In this document: positions 25,377 to 33,802 of the stretch, piece after piece
How the letters are laid out: every line of letters begins with the position of its first letter
Position numbering within the stretch: position 1 is the stretch's first letter
Source: Streptomyces parvus
GTDB lineage: Bacteria; Actinomycetota; Actinomycetes; Streptomycetales; Streptomycetaceae
Direction of reading: 5' to 3'
Assembly: GCF_032121415.1 (NCBI RefSeq)
Contig: NZ_CP135079.1
Coordinates: forward strand, 4,650,001-4,714,000
Length of the DNA: 64,000 nt
Program-made: the position numbers and the translations under genes
The notes under the pieces: model-generated
What the model was told of the DNA's origin: nothing
What the model saw: the letters and a program-made list of their open reading frames with translations, nothing else
Databases searched by the model: none

Positions 25377-25410
25377 GGTGGCGCGACGGACAACCGTCCG
25401 TCGCGCCACC
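25377..25410 (+). promoter_or_regulatory. 15-bp hairpin upstream of the glycosyltransferase gene
   Basis: A perfect stem (GGTGGCGCGACGGAC and complement) with an AACC loop lies 131 nt after the DUF3152 stop and 80 nt before the glycosyltransferase start. It may terminate the upstream operon or be part of the leader of the downstream one. There is no U-run. Confidence 0.5.
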
Positions 25411-25490
25411 GGCGTATCCGCATACGGTCGTCCCGCTGTGAGTCGCCGGTTCAACGGCGGCCGCCCACAAGGGAGATCGGGGGTGTACTC

Positions 25491-27377
25491 GTGCGGATCG
25501 GACTGCTCACCGACGGTGGTTATCCGTATGCGAACGGTGAGTCCAGACTCTGGTGCGACCGACTGGTGCGCGGGCTGCCGCAGCACGAGTTCGACCTGTT
25601 CGCGCTGAGCCGCTCCGCCCATCAGGAGGCCCAGGGCTGGGTCCAACTGCCGTACCAGGTCAGCCGGGTGCGCACCGCACCGCTGTGGACCCCCGAGGAC
25701 GGCACCCTGCGCGGCAGCGGGGAACGCGGCCTGCTGGCCCGGCTGGTGACCGGCGGCGAGCAGTCCTACGGGCGGCGCGACCGCAAGCGCTTCACCGAGC
25801 ACCTCACCGCGCTCGCCACCGCCGTCTGCACTCCCGGCCGGCCGGGGGCGGAAGCGGGCGAGGGCCCCGGCGCCGAGCTCTTCACCGCAGGGCTCTACGG
25901 GCTGGCCGAGCTGGCCCGCGAGCGCGGCGGACTCCATCTCGCCCTGCGCTCCGAGACCACGGTGAGGATCCTGGAGGCGGCCACCCACGCCCACGGCGCC
26001 GGCCGGACCGTGCGGAGCGCCACCGTCCCCGACCACCTCGCCTTCGCCGCCGAGCTGGAACGCGCGCTGCGCCCGCTCTCGCTCGACTGGTACGACCAGG
26101 AGAGCCTCGGCGCGGTCGATCTCTGCCATGCGGCCTCCGGCGGGGCGGCCGCCCTCCCGGGGCTCCTGGCCAAACGCTTCTTCGGGGTGCCGCTGCTGGT
26201 CACCGAGCACGGCGTCCCGCTGCGCGCGCACTACCTGGCCGCCGCGTCCGGCACCCCGTACGGAGCCCCCGTCCGCGCCCTCCTCGCCGCGTTCCACGGC
26301 CGCCTCGCCACCGAGATCTACCGGCAGGCCGCGCTCGTCACCCCCGGAAACACCCACGTCCGCCGCTGGCAGCAGCGCTGCGGAGCCGACCCCGCCAAGC
26401 AGCGCACCGTCTACCCGGGCATGGCCGCGGAGCGCTTCGGCCCGGTCGGCGAGGACGCCGAGCGGTTCGGCGCGGCGGGCGAGGACACCGAGGCGGACGG
26501 TTCCGACACGCTGGTCTGGGTCGGCCGGATCGAGCCCGCCAAGGACCTGATCGCCCTCCTCCACGCCTTCGCCGAGGTCCGCCGCGCCCGGCCCGACGCC
26601 CGGCTGCGGATCTTCGGTGCCCCGGCGGAGGGCGACGAGGCCGCCACCTACCTCGCGCACTGCACGGCCCTCGCCGCCCAGCTCTTCCCCGACGAGGCCA
26701 CCGGCGCCCATACCGAGGGCAGCAGTCCGGTCACCTTCGAGGAGATCGGCGGCCCCGAGATCCCCGATCTCGCCGAGGCGTACGCGGCGGGCGGCGTGAT
26801 CGTCCTCTCCAGCACCGTCGAGGGCTTCCCGGCCAGCCTCGTCGAAGCCATGTTCTGCGGCCGGGCCACCGTCTCCACCGACGTGGGCGCGGTCGTCGAA
26901 GTCATCGGCGGCACCGGACTGGTGGTCCCCCCGCGCAACCCCAGGGCGCTCGCGGACGCCTGTGTCGCGCTGCTGCGCGACCCCGAGCGCCGGGCCCGGC
27001 TGGGCGCCGCCGCCCGGGCTCGCGCGCTCGAACTCTTCACCGTCGAACAGAATCTCGCGGCATTTCGCGGCATTTACCTGGAGCTGATGGCGCACACCCC
27101 GGTGCGCCGGGAGGCCGACGCGGTGGACGCCCACGGCGACCCGCTGCCGTTCGCCACCCCGCCGGAGGCCCACCTCCTCGGCCACTGGACCCAGCCCGGG
27201 GCCCACCTCCGGCCGCCGGAGGAGGACCCCGCGGCCGCCGTACCCGGCTGGGCCGCCCCGCCCGGAGCCCGCCTGCCGGACCGGCCCGGCGAGCCCGAGC
27301 CGGAGCACACGCGGCAGCCGGAGCCCGAGGGCGTCTGCGCGGTCGCGGCAGGACTGCCGGGGGACGGCGATGCGTGA
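25491..27377 (+). CDS. PelF-like glycosyltransferase (DUF3492 plus GT4)
   Basis: The 628-residue cytoplasmic enzyme should polymerise or transfer a sugar from a nucleotide donor. The N-terminus (LLTDGGYPYANGESRLWC) matches the DUF3492 domain that marks PelF, and LLVTEHGVPLRAHYL matches PelF's LLTEHGIYxRE segment. The C-terminal GT4 part shows WVGRIEPAKDLIALLHAF near 345 and the EGFPASLVEAM donor-site motif near 445. The last 100 residues are Pro-rich and disordered. The GTG start is weakly supported by GGGGGTG upstream. It is the first of four closely packed genes that look like a reduced Pel-type exopolysaccharide operon. Confidence 0.85.
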   Translation: MRIGLLTDGGYPYANGESRLWCDRLVRGLPQHEFDLFALSRSAHQEAQGWVQLPYQVSRVRTAPLWTPEDGTLRGSGERGLLARLVTGGEQSYGRRDRKRFTEHLTALATAVCTPGRPGAEAGEGPGAELFTAGLYGLAELARERGGLHLALRSETTVRILEAATHAHGAGRTVRSATVPDHLAFAAELERALRPLSLDWYDQESLGAVDLCHAASGGAAALPGLLAKRFFGVPLLVTEHGVPLRAHYLAAASGTPYGAPVRALLAAFHGRLATEIYRQAALVTPGNTHVRRWQQRCGADPAKQRTVYPGMAAERFGPVGEDAERFGAAGEDTEADGSDTLVWVGRIEPAKDLIALLHAFAEVRRARPDARLRIFGAPAEGDEAATYLAHCTALAAQLFPDEATGAHTEGSSPVTFEEIGGPEIPDLAEAYAAGGVIVLSSTVEGFPASLVEAMFCGRATVSTDVGAVVEVIGGTGLVVPPRNPRALADACVALLRDPERRARLGAAARARALELFTVEQNLAAFRGIYLELMAHTPVRREADAVDAHGDPLPFATPPEAHLLGHWTQPGAHLRPPEEDPAAAVPGWAAPPGARLPDRPGEPEPEHTRQPEPEGVCAVAAGLPGDGDA

Positions 27378-27456
27378 CCACCCGCCCCTCGGTGACCCGG
27401 CCCCCCACGACCCGGCCCCCCACGGCCCGACGCTTCACGACCACGGAGACCTCCCG

Positions 27457-28629
27457 ATGACCCGTCCGGACGACCCGGCGACGACCCCCGCTGCCGCCCC
27501 GGAGCGCCCGGCGGCGATTCCGCCCCGCGCCTCGGCCCGCCGTGCGTCGGCCGCCGCCGCCCGGCGGGGCCCGGCCGACCCGGTGAAATCCCTGCTGCAC
27601 GACCACCGCGACCTGTGCGAACGGGCCGTGGACCCGCTGGAGATCGCCGCCGGCCTGGAGGCCCGCGGACTCACCGACCGCACCGCCGCCCGCTACCGCC
27701 ACCGGGACGTCTTCGCCCTCGCCGAGGAGCTGTACGCCCGTATGCCGCCCCGGGCCCACGATCCCACCGCCGGAGGGACGGTGGGCCCCGGCCCCGACAC
27801 CGACGCGCGGGCCGCCTGGACGCTCCTCGCCCTGCTCCCCGGGGCCGCCTGCCTCGCGACCGCCGGGGCGCTCCGGGTCACCGAGGGCGTCCTCGGCGAC
27901 GGGGCGCGGGCCCTCGTCACCGTGGCCGGGGCGCTGCTCGCCTGCCTGGCGCTCCGGGCGTGCCTGGGCCGCGGCCCACTGAGAGCCCCCGAAGGGGCGG
28001 GCCGCGCCGGGATGTACGCCTGCTGGCTGCTCAGCTACTCGGTGTACGGCGAGGAGCTGCTCGCCCAGGTCATGACCGGCGGCCCGGACGGCCCGTGGGG
28101 CGGCAGCCCAGCCCCGCTGCTCGGCCTCGCCGCCGCCATCGCCCCGGCCGCCTGGTGCGCCCACCTCTTCACCGTCCGCGCCCACCGCAAACTGTCCGGC
28201 AGCCGCGCCCTGGAGGAGTTCGGCGCGGGCGTGCGCCCCCTGCTCCTGGCGGCCGTCTCCCTCTTCCTCACTGCGCTGCTGCCCCTGCTGTACCTGGCCG
28301 ACCTCGGCCTCGGCGGGGGCGGCGTGCCGGTAGCGGCCGTCGCCCTCGGGGTGCTGTTCTTCCTGGCCCGGCTGCTCGCCGTACACGGGCTGCCCGAGCC
28401 GGGCACCGTCGCGCTTGCCGCCGCCTGTGCCGTCGAGGCCGCCGCTCCGGCCCTCGTCCTCGCCGCCCGACTCCCCGGTCTCGATCCCCTTGCCCAGCCT
28501 GTGGACGTCCTCGTCTCGGCAGGTGGGACAGGGGTCGTGTCCGCCCTCGCCTGCGGCGGGGGCGCGCTCGGGCTGCTGCTGTACGCCGCCCTCGCGCTCT
28601 CCCGGGCCTCCGCCCACACCCGGGCCTGA
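27457..28629 (+). CDS. Polytopic integral membrane protein of the polysaccharide cluster
   Basis: The protein has about 390 residues and about ten hydrophobic helices. A disordered N-terminus is followed by a conserved cytoplasmic segment (DPLEIAAGLEARGLTDRTAA) seen in several Streptomyces membrane proteins, then the helices. I could not match it to PelG or another named flippase, but its place next to a PelF-like enzyme suggests a role in exporting or assembling the glycan. ATG 27457 follows GGAG; an alternative ATG at 27370 overlaps the glycosyltransferase stop by 8 nt and would suggest translational coupling. Both starts remain possible. Confidence 0.75.
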   Translation: MTRPDDPATTPAAAPERPAAIPPRASARRASAAAARRGPADPVKSLLHDHRDLCERAVDPLEIAAGLEARGLTDRTAARYRHRDVFALAEELYARMPPRAHDPTAGGTVGPGPDTDARAAWTLLALLPGAACLATAGALRVTEGVLGDGARALVTVAGALLACLALRACLGRGPLRAPEGAGRAGMYACWLLSYSVYGEELLAQVMTGGPDGPWGGSPAPLLGLAAAIAPAAWCAHLFTVRAHRKLSGSRALEEFGAGVRPLLLAAVSLFLTALLPLLYLADLGLGGGGVPVAAVALGVLFFLARLLAVHGLPEPGTVALAAACAVEAAAPALVLAARLPGLDPLAQPVDVLVSAGGTGVVSALACGGGALGLLLYAALALSRASAHTRA

Positions 28630-28756
28630 GGGACCCGGAGCCCGAGCCGCACCACCGCCCCCCTCACGTACCACCCCGCACCACTCCCGCGGAGCCGACG
28701 CCGCGGGCCCCGCCCGGCACCGTACGACCGACTGACTGACCTAGGAGAAACCCGCC

Positions 28757-28816
28757 ATGACCCCCCAATCCCCCGCACCGGCAGTGAGCCGTCGGCACCG
28801 AGGCGGTGCGCGATGA
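28757..28816 (+). CDS. Short upstream ORF coupled to the epimerase gene (19 codons)
   Basis: The ORF follows TAGGAG at 9 nt and encodes MTPQSPAPAVSRRHRGGAR. Its TGA overlaps the epimerase ATG as ATGA, a classic coupling arrangement, and the epimerase has no good ribosome site of its own. It may be a translated coupling leader. It may also be an older N-terminus lost by a frame change. Confidence 0.45.
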   Translation: MTPQSPAPAVSRRHRGGAR

Positions 28817-29778
28817 GGGTGCTGCTGCTCGGAGCCAACGGATTCCTCGGCCGCTTCGTCGCCGACCGTCTCCTCGCCGACCCCGCCGTTCACCTCACGG
28901 CCCTCGGGCGCGGTGACGACGCAGACGTCCGGTTCGACCTCGCGGGCGGCAGCCCCGGGGCCCTCACCCGCTTCCTGGACGCCGTCCACCCCGGGGTCGT
29001 CGTCAACTGCGCGGGCGCCACCCGCGGCGGCGCCCGGGACCTCACCCGGCACAACACGGTCGCCGTCGCCACGGTCTGCGAGGCCCTGCGCCGCAGCGGC
29101 TGCGGGGCCCGGCTCGTCCAGGTCGGCTGCGCCTCCGAGTACGGGCCCTCGCAGCCCGGGTCCTCCACCGCCGAGGACGCGGTCCCGCGCCCCGGCGGCC
29201 CGTACGGCGTCAGCAAGCTCGCCGCCACCGAACTCGTCCTCGGCTCCGGCCTCGACGCCGTCGTCCTGCGGGTCTTCTCGCCGGTCGGCCCCGGCACCCC
29301 GGCCGGCTCCCCGCTCGGCCGGCTCGCCGAGGCCATGCGCCGGGCCATGCAGGCGGGCGACGGCGAGCTCAAGCTCAGCGGGCTCGGCGTGCAGCGGGAC
29401 TTCGTCGACGTACGGGACGTGGCACGGGCCGTCCATGCCGCCTCGCTCTCCGCCGCCCAGGGCGTCGTCAACATCGGCACCGGGCGTGCCGTCCGCCTCC
29501 GTGACGCCGCTGCCGTGCTCGCCCGCGTCGCCGGCTACGCGGGCGCGCTCCACGAACTGGACTCACCCCCTCCGCGGCTGCCCATCGGGGCCCCCCGCAC
29601 CTCCGCCGAGTCCGTCATGGAACACCTCTCCGCCACCCCGTCCCCGTATCCGGACGGCTGCGGCGCGTGGCAGCAGGCCGATGTCCGCACCGCGCGCGAC
29701 CGGCTCGGCTGGCGGCCCCGGATCAACCTGGAGGAGTCCCTCGCGGACATCTGGATGGAGGCGGCGTGCCGTATCTGA
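28813..29778 (+). CDS. NAD-dependent sugar-nucleotide epimerase/dehydratase (SDR)
   Basis: The 321-residue extended SDR enzyme has the Rossmann motif GANGFLG at 8-14, a CASEYG segment near 112 and the catalytic YGVSK near 135. It should epimerise or dehydrate an NDP-sugar in the cytoplasm, providing donor for the adjacent PelF-like transferase, by analogy with PelX. The exact substrate cannot be read from sequence. It overlaps the short upstream ORF by 4 nt and the next gene by 13 nt, so the operon is translationally coupled. Confidence 0.88.
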   Translation: MRVLLLGANGFLGRFVADRLLADPAVHLTALGRGDDADVRFDLAGGSPGALTRFLDAVHPGVVVNCAGATRGGARDLTRHNTVAVATVCEALRRSGCGARLVQVGCASEYGPSQPGSSTAEDAVPRPGGPYGVSKLAATELVLGSGLDAVVLRVFSPVGPGTPAGSPLGRLAEAMRRAMQAGDGELKLSGLGVQRDFVDVRDVARAVHAASLSAAQGVVNIGTGRAVRLRDAAAVLARVAGYAGALHELDSPPPRLPIGAPRTSAESVMEHLSATPSPYPDGCGAWQQADVRTARDRLGWRPRINLEESLADIWMEAACRI

Positions 29779-30590
29779 CCGCCCCCGCCGACGCCCGCAG
29801 GACCGCGGGCGGCGAACAGCTCGGCTTCGGTGTCCCGGGCTACGCCCACCCGCTGCTCGCCCCCGCCGAGTGGGCCGAGTTGGCCCGCCCCGGCACCCCG
29901 CTGCACTGGGCCGTCCTCAACATCGCCGACGGCCCCGGCTCCCGGCCCGACCCGCACTGCCTGGAGGCGGCGGGCCGGCTGCACAACGCCCGCGAGCGCG
30001 CCCTGCACGGCGAAGCCCCGGACGACGCCGTCCGTGCCTCCGGCGGCCGGCTGCTCGGCCACCTCGACCTGGCCCACGGCGAGCGGCCCTTCGAGGAGCT
30101 GATCGCGGACGCCCGGTCCTTCATCGACTGGTACCGCATCGGCGGCTTCTACCTCGCCCGCTGCCCCGCCGACCGCGCCCGTCTGGCCGCCGTACGGCGG
30201 CTCACCGGCACCCTGCACGCCCTGCTGGCGGAGAGCGACAGCGAGGACGGCGGGGGGCGCCTCGTGCTGGGGCACGGCACCCACCCGCACCCCGGGTACG
30301 CGGAGGCGGCCGATCAACTGGTCACCTTCCAGGGGCCGTGGACCGACTACCGCTGGTCCCAGGTGGCCGAGTGGACGGCCGACTACCCGCCGGAGCGGTT
30401 CGCCCACTTCGTCCACGGGGTCCCGCGCACCCACCTGGAGGAGGCCATGCGGGTCGCCCGCTGGCAGGGCGCCGGGACGATCTTCTTCACCGACCGGGAC
30501 GACCGGGACGGGCAAACCGATCCATTCGCGACACTGCCCAGGTACTGGGACGAAATCGTCTCGCGGATCGGACCCGGTATCTCGGAATGA
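29766..30590 (+). CDS. Spherulin-4/PelA-like glycoside hydrolase family protein
   Basis: The 274-residue product starts at GTG 29766 (GGAGG just upstream), inside the end of the epimerase gene. The N-terminal sequence GFGVPGYAHPLLAPAEW and VLNIADGPGS is typical of spherulation-specific family 4 proteins, the TIM-barrel family that includes the PelA hydrolase domain and endo-alpha-1,4-galactosaminidases. Acidic residues in IDWYRIGGFYLAR and FTDRDDRDG could be catalytic. I see no signal peptide, which is odd for an exopolysaccharide hydrolase. It may act inside the cell or be exported another way. Confidence 0.78.
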   Translation: MPYLTAPADARRTAGGEQLGFGVPGYAHPLLAPAEWAELARPGTPLHWAVLNIADGPGSRPDPHCLEAAGRLHNARERALHGEAPDDAVRASGGRLLGHLDLAHGERPFEELIADARSFIDWYRIGGFYLARCPADRARLAAVRRLTGTLHALLAESDSEDGGGRLVLGHGTHPHPGYAEAADQLVTFQGPWTDYRWSQVAEWTADYPPERFAHFVHGVPRTHLEEAMRVARWQGAGTIFFTDRDDRDGQTDPFATLPRYWDEIVSRIGPGISE

Positions 30591-30632
30591 GGAGGGGCGT
30601 GGCAGTGTTACGAGGAGAACAACCGTACGTAG

Positions 30633-30662
30633 TCGACCGTAAGAAGTCGGTCTGCGTAGAAT
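30633..30662 (+). promoter_or_regulatory. Predicted moeZ promoter
   Basis: TCGACC (30633-30638) and TAGAAT (30657-30662) are 18 nt apart and lie about 28 nt before the moeZ start, a good match to a housekeeping sigma promoter in Streptomyces. Confidence 0.5.
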
Positions 30663-30689
30663 CCGACCACCTGCATTGTTGAGGTTCCT

Positions 30690-31868
30690 GTGTCGCTGCC
30701 ACCCCTGGTCGAGCCCGCTGCCGAGCTCACCGTCGACGAGGTCCGCAGGTACTCCCGCCACCTGATCATCCCGGATGTCGGGATGGACGGACAGAAGCGC
30801 CTGAAGAACGCCAAGGTGCTGTGTGTCGGCGCCGGCGGCCTCGGCTCGCCGGCCCTGATGTACCTGGCCGCGGCCGGTGTCGGCACGCTCGGCATCGTGG
30901 AGTTCGACGAGGTCGACGAGTCGAACCTGCAGCGCCAGATCATCCACAGCCAGTCCGACATCGGCCGCTCCAAGGCGGAGTCCGCCAAGGACTCGGTGCT
31001 GGGCATCAACCCGTACGTCAACGTGGTCCTTCACGAAGAGCGGCTCGAAGCCGAGAACGTGATGGAGATCTTCGCGCAGTACGACCTGATCGTGGACGGC
31101 ACGGACAACTTCGCCACCCGCTATCTCGTCAACGACGCGGCGGTGCTGCTGAACAAGCCGTACGTGTGGGGCTCGATCTACCGCTTCGACGGCCAGGCCT
31201 CCGTGTTCTGGTCCGAGCACGGCCCCTGCTACCGCTGCCTCTACCCGGAGCCCCCGCCGCCGGGCATGGTCCCCTCCTGCGCCGAGGGCGGCGTGCTGGG
31301 CGTGCTCTGCGCGTCCGTCGGCTCCATCCAGGTCACCGAGGCCATCAAGCTGCTCGCCGGGGTCGGCGACCCGCTGGTCGGCCGGCTGATGATCTACGAC
31401 GCCCTGGAGATGCAGTACCGCCAGGTCAAGGTACGCAAGGACCCCGACTGCGCGGTCTGCGGCGAGAACCCCACCGTCACCGAACTCATCGACTACGAGG
31501 CCTTCTGCGGCGTCGTGTCCGAGGAGGCGCAGGAGGCGGCGCTCGGCGCGACGATCACTCCCAAGCAGCTCAAGGAGTGGATCGACGGCGACGAGAAGAT
31601 CGAGATCATCGACGTCCGCGAGCCGAACGAGTACGAGATCGTCTCGATCCCCGGCGCGAAGCTGATCCCGAAGAACGAGTTCCTCATGGGCAACGCCCTC
31701 CAGGACCTCCCGCAGGACAAGCGCATCGTCCTGCACTGCAAGACCGGTGTCCGCAGCGCCGAGGTCCTCGCGGTTCTCAAGTCCGCGGGCTTCGCCGACG
31801 CGGTGCACGTCGGCGGCGGCGTGATCGGCTGGGTCAACCAGATCGAGCCCGAGAAGCCTGTCTACTAG
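30690..31868 (+). CDS. moeZ: MoeZ adenylyltransferase/sulfurtransferase
   Basis: MoeZ activates sulfur-carrier proteins by adenylation and then thiocarboxylation, serving molybdopterin, cysteine (CysO) and thio-metabolite pathways. The 392-residue product has an E1/ThiF domain with the nucleotide motif GAGGLGSP near residue 48, the DNFATRY segment, paired zinc Cys (CYRC and CAVC), and a C-terminal rhodanese domain with catalytic Cys350 in HCKTGVRS. The GTG start follows GAGG. A hairpin terminator follows at once. moaE lies 30 kb further on in the window. Confidence 0.95.
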   Translation: MSLPPLVEPAAELTVDEVRRYSRHLIIPDVGMDGQKRLKNAKVLCVGAGGLGSPALMYLAAAGVGTLGIVEFDEVDESNLQRQIIHSQSDIGRSKAESAKDSVLGINPYVNVVLHEERLEAENVMEIFAQYDLIVDGTDNFATRYLVNDAAVLLNKPYVWGSIYRFDGQASVFWSEHGPCYRCLYPEPPPPGMVPSCAEGGVLGVLCASVGSIQVTEAIKLLAGVGDPLVGRLMIYDALEMQYRQVKVRKDPDCAVCGENPTVTELIDYEAFCGVVSEEAQEAALGATITPKQLKEWIDGDEKIEIIDVREPNEYEIVSIPGAKLIPKNEFLMGNALQDLPQDKRIVLHCKTGVRSAEVLAVLKSAGFADAVHVGGGVIGWVNQIEPEKPVY

Positions 31869-31884
31869 TACCCGCACGACGTTC

Positions 31885-31921
31885 GAAGGGGCCGGTCCAC
31901 ACACCGCGGACCGGCCCCTTC
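31885..31921. terminator. Bidirectional hairpin terminator
   Basis: A perfect 14-bp stem (GAAGGGGCCGGTCC and complement) with a 9-nt loop lies between moeZ and the convergent peptidase-like gene. Confidence 0.8.
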
Positions 31922-32009
31922 GCCGTGCCGGAGGCCGTCCGCGGGTCTTCCCTCGTCCTTGGCGGTGACCAGGAGCCCGCGCCCGGCGCACTGGTCGTCG
32001 GCGGGCGGC

Positions 32010-33602
32010 TCAGCCGCAGACCGTGCCGGACTTCGGGACGCGGCCGTTCAACAGGTAGCCGTCGACGGCCCGTTGCACGCACGCGTCCTTGCTGTTGTAG
32101 GCCCCGTGGCCCTCGCCCTTGTACGTCAGCTCCACGCCGACGCCCTTGCCGAGCTGCTGCACCATCGCCTTCGCGCCGGCGTACGGGGTCGCCGGGTCAC
32201 CGGTGTTGCCGATGACCAGGATCGGCGCGGACCCGGTGGCGCTGACGTCCGGGGTCTCCCAGGCGCCCGCCACCGGCCAGCCGGTGCAGCTCATCAGCCC
32301 CCAGCCCAGGTACTCGCCGAACAGCGGGGACGCCTTGCGGAACTCGGGCAGTGCCGCCTTCGTCTGCTCCAGGGTGAACCGCTGCTTGGAGTCGGCGCAG
32401 TTGATGGCGATGTTGGCGGCGTTGGAGTTGTCGTACCGCCCGTCCTCCGAGCGGCCGTTGAGGGAGTCGGCCAGGGCGAGCAGCAGCCCGCCGTTCCCGC
32501 CGCCCGCCTCGTCCAGGCCCTGTTCCAGCAGCGGCCAGGTCTCCTGGGAGTAGAGCGCGGACGCGATACCGGTGGTGGCCAGCGTCTGCGTCAGGGCCCG
32601 GTCGCCGAGCCCGTCGACGGGCTCCTCCTCCAGCTCGCCCAGAAGATCGGCGATGCCCTGCTCGACCTCCTGCGGGGTGGCCCCGGGCAGGGCGCAGTCG
32701 TCGCGCTCCGCGCAGTCCTTCGTGAAGTTGTCCAGGGCGAGCTGGAACCCCTCGGCCTGGCCGAGGGAGGACTGCTCGGCGTTCTTCGTGGGGTCGACCA
32801 CCGCGTCGAAGACCGCCCGGCCGACCTTGTCCGGGAAGAGGTGGGCGTACACGCCGCCCAGTTCGGTGCCGTACGAGATGCCGAAGTAGTGCAGCTTGTC
32901 GTCGCCCAGCACCGTACGCAGCAGGTCCATGTCGCGGGCGGCGTTCGTCGTGCCCACGAAGGGGAGTTCGGGGCCGGAGTTCTCCTCGCAGTCCGCGATG
33001 AAGTCTCTCTGCCCCTGGACGAACTGCTTCTCCTCGGCCGCGTCGTCCGGGGTGGAGTCCTCCTGGTAGAAGGCGTCCAACTGGGCGTCGTCCGCGCACT
33101 GGACGCCCTCGCTGCGGCCGACCCCGCGCGGGTCGAAGCTCACCAGGTCGTAGCGGGTGCGGAGTCTGTCGTACTCGGTGCCGAACGCGGGCAGCGTCGC
33201 GACGCCGGACGCGCCGGGGCCGCCGAAGTTGAACACCAGCGAGCCGATCCGCCGCTGCTGGTCCTTCGCCTCGGCCCGGACCAGAGCCAGTTCGATCGTG
33301 CGGCCGTCCGGCTTCGCGTAGTCGAGGGGTACGTCCATGAAGGAGCACTCCCACACCACACCGCCGGGCAGCGGGGACGGTGACTCGCCGCCGCCCTGCG
33401 CCGTGTTCGGGGGAGGGCAGGGGGACCACTCCAGCTTCTGCGAGGACAGGTCGTCGGCGGTGGCCGTCGGTGAGGCGGTCGATGCCCCGGTGGGCGTCGA
33501 GGCCCCCTCCCCGTCGCCGTCGTCCGAACAGGCCGCCAGCGGGAGCAGCACGGTGGCGGTGGCGGCGAGGGCGGCGGCACGCAGAGCGGGGGAAGTCCTC
33601 AT
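32010..33602 (-). CDS. Secreted lipoprotein, TAP/SlpD-like alpha/beta hydrolase
   Basis: The 530-residue protein belongs to the tripeptidyl-aminopeptidase-like hydrolases secreted by Streptomyces. A signal peptide ends in the lipobox LPLAAC with Cys25. The oxyanion segment FNFGGPGASG lies near 125-133. The nucleophile is Ser243 in GISYGTE. The acid is in GNTGDPATP and the His in GEGHGAY near the C-terminus. The C-terminal TAP-like cap is present. It probably trims peptides outside the cell. CACGAT lies 6 nt before the ATG, so a leaderless mRNA is possible. Confidence 0.9.
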   Translation of the reverse strand: MRTSPALRAAALAATATVLLPLAACSDDGDGEGASTPTGASTASPTATADDLSSQKLEWSPCPPPNTAQGGGESPSPLPGGVVWECSFMDVPLDYAKPDGRTIELALVRAEAKDQQRRIGSLVFNFGGPGASGVATLPAFGTEYDRLRTRYDLVSFDPRGVGRSEGVQCADDAQLDAFYQEDSTPDDAAEEKQFVQGQRDFIADCEENSGPELPFVGTTNAARDMDLLRTVLGDDKLHYFGISYGTELGGVYAHLFPDKVGRAVFDAVVDPTKNAEQSSLGQAEGFQLALDNFTKDCAERDDCALPGATPQEVEQGIADLLGELEEEPVDGLGDRALTQTLATTGIASALYSQETWPLLEQGLDEAGGGNGGLLLALADSLNGRSEDGRYDNSNAANIAINCADSKQRFTLEQTKAALPEFRKASPLFGEYLGWGLMSCTGWPVAGAWETPDVSATGSAPILVIGNTGDPATPYAGAKAMVQQLGKGVGVELTYKGEGHGAYNSKDACVQRAVDGYLLNGRVPKSGTVCG

Positions 33603-33802
33603 GTCCCCATCGTGCGGCGGGCCGCCGGGGAGCGCGGCCGGGCGCGGTCCATGCGGGTGGCGGCGGGGCCGGTGCCGCACCGGCAGCCGGGCGGGCGCGG
33701 TCCGCGCGGGGGTGAGCGGCTCAGCCGCCGAGCGGGCACCATCGCTCCCGTCGGCCCGGGCCGGATCACCGCGCGACCTCGCGGGCCGGCTCGGCCCTCC
33801 GG

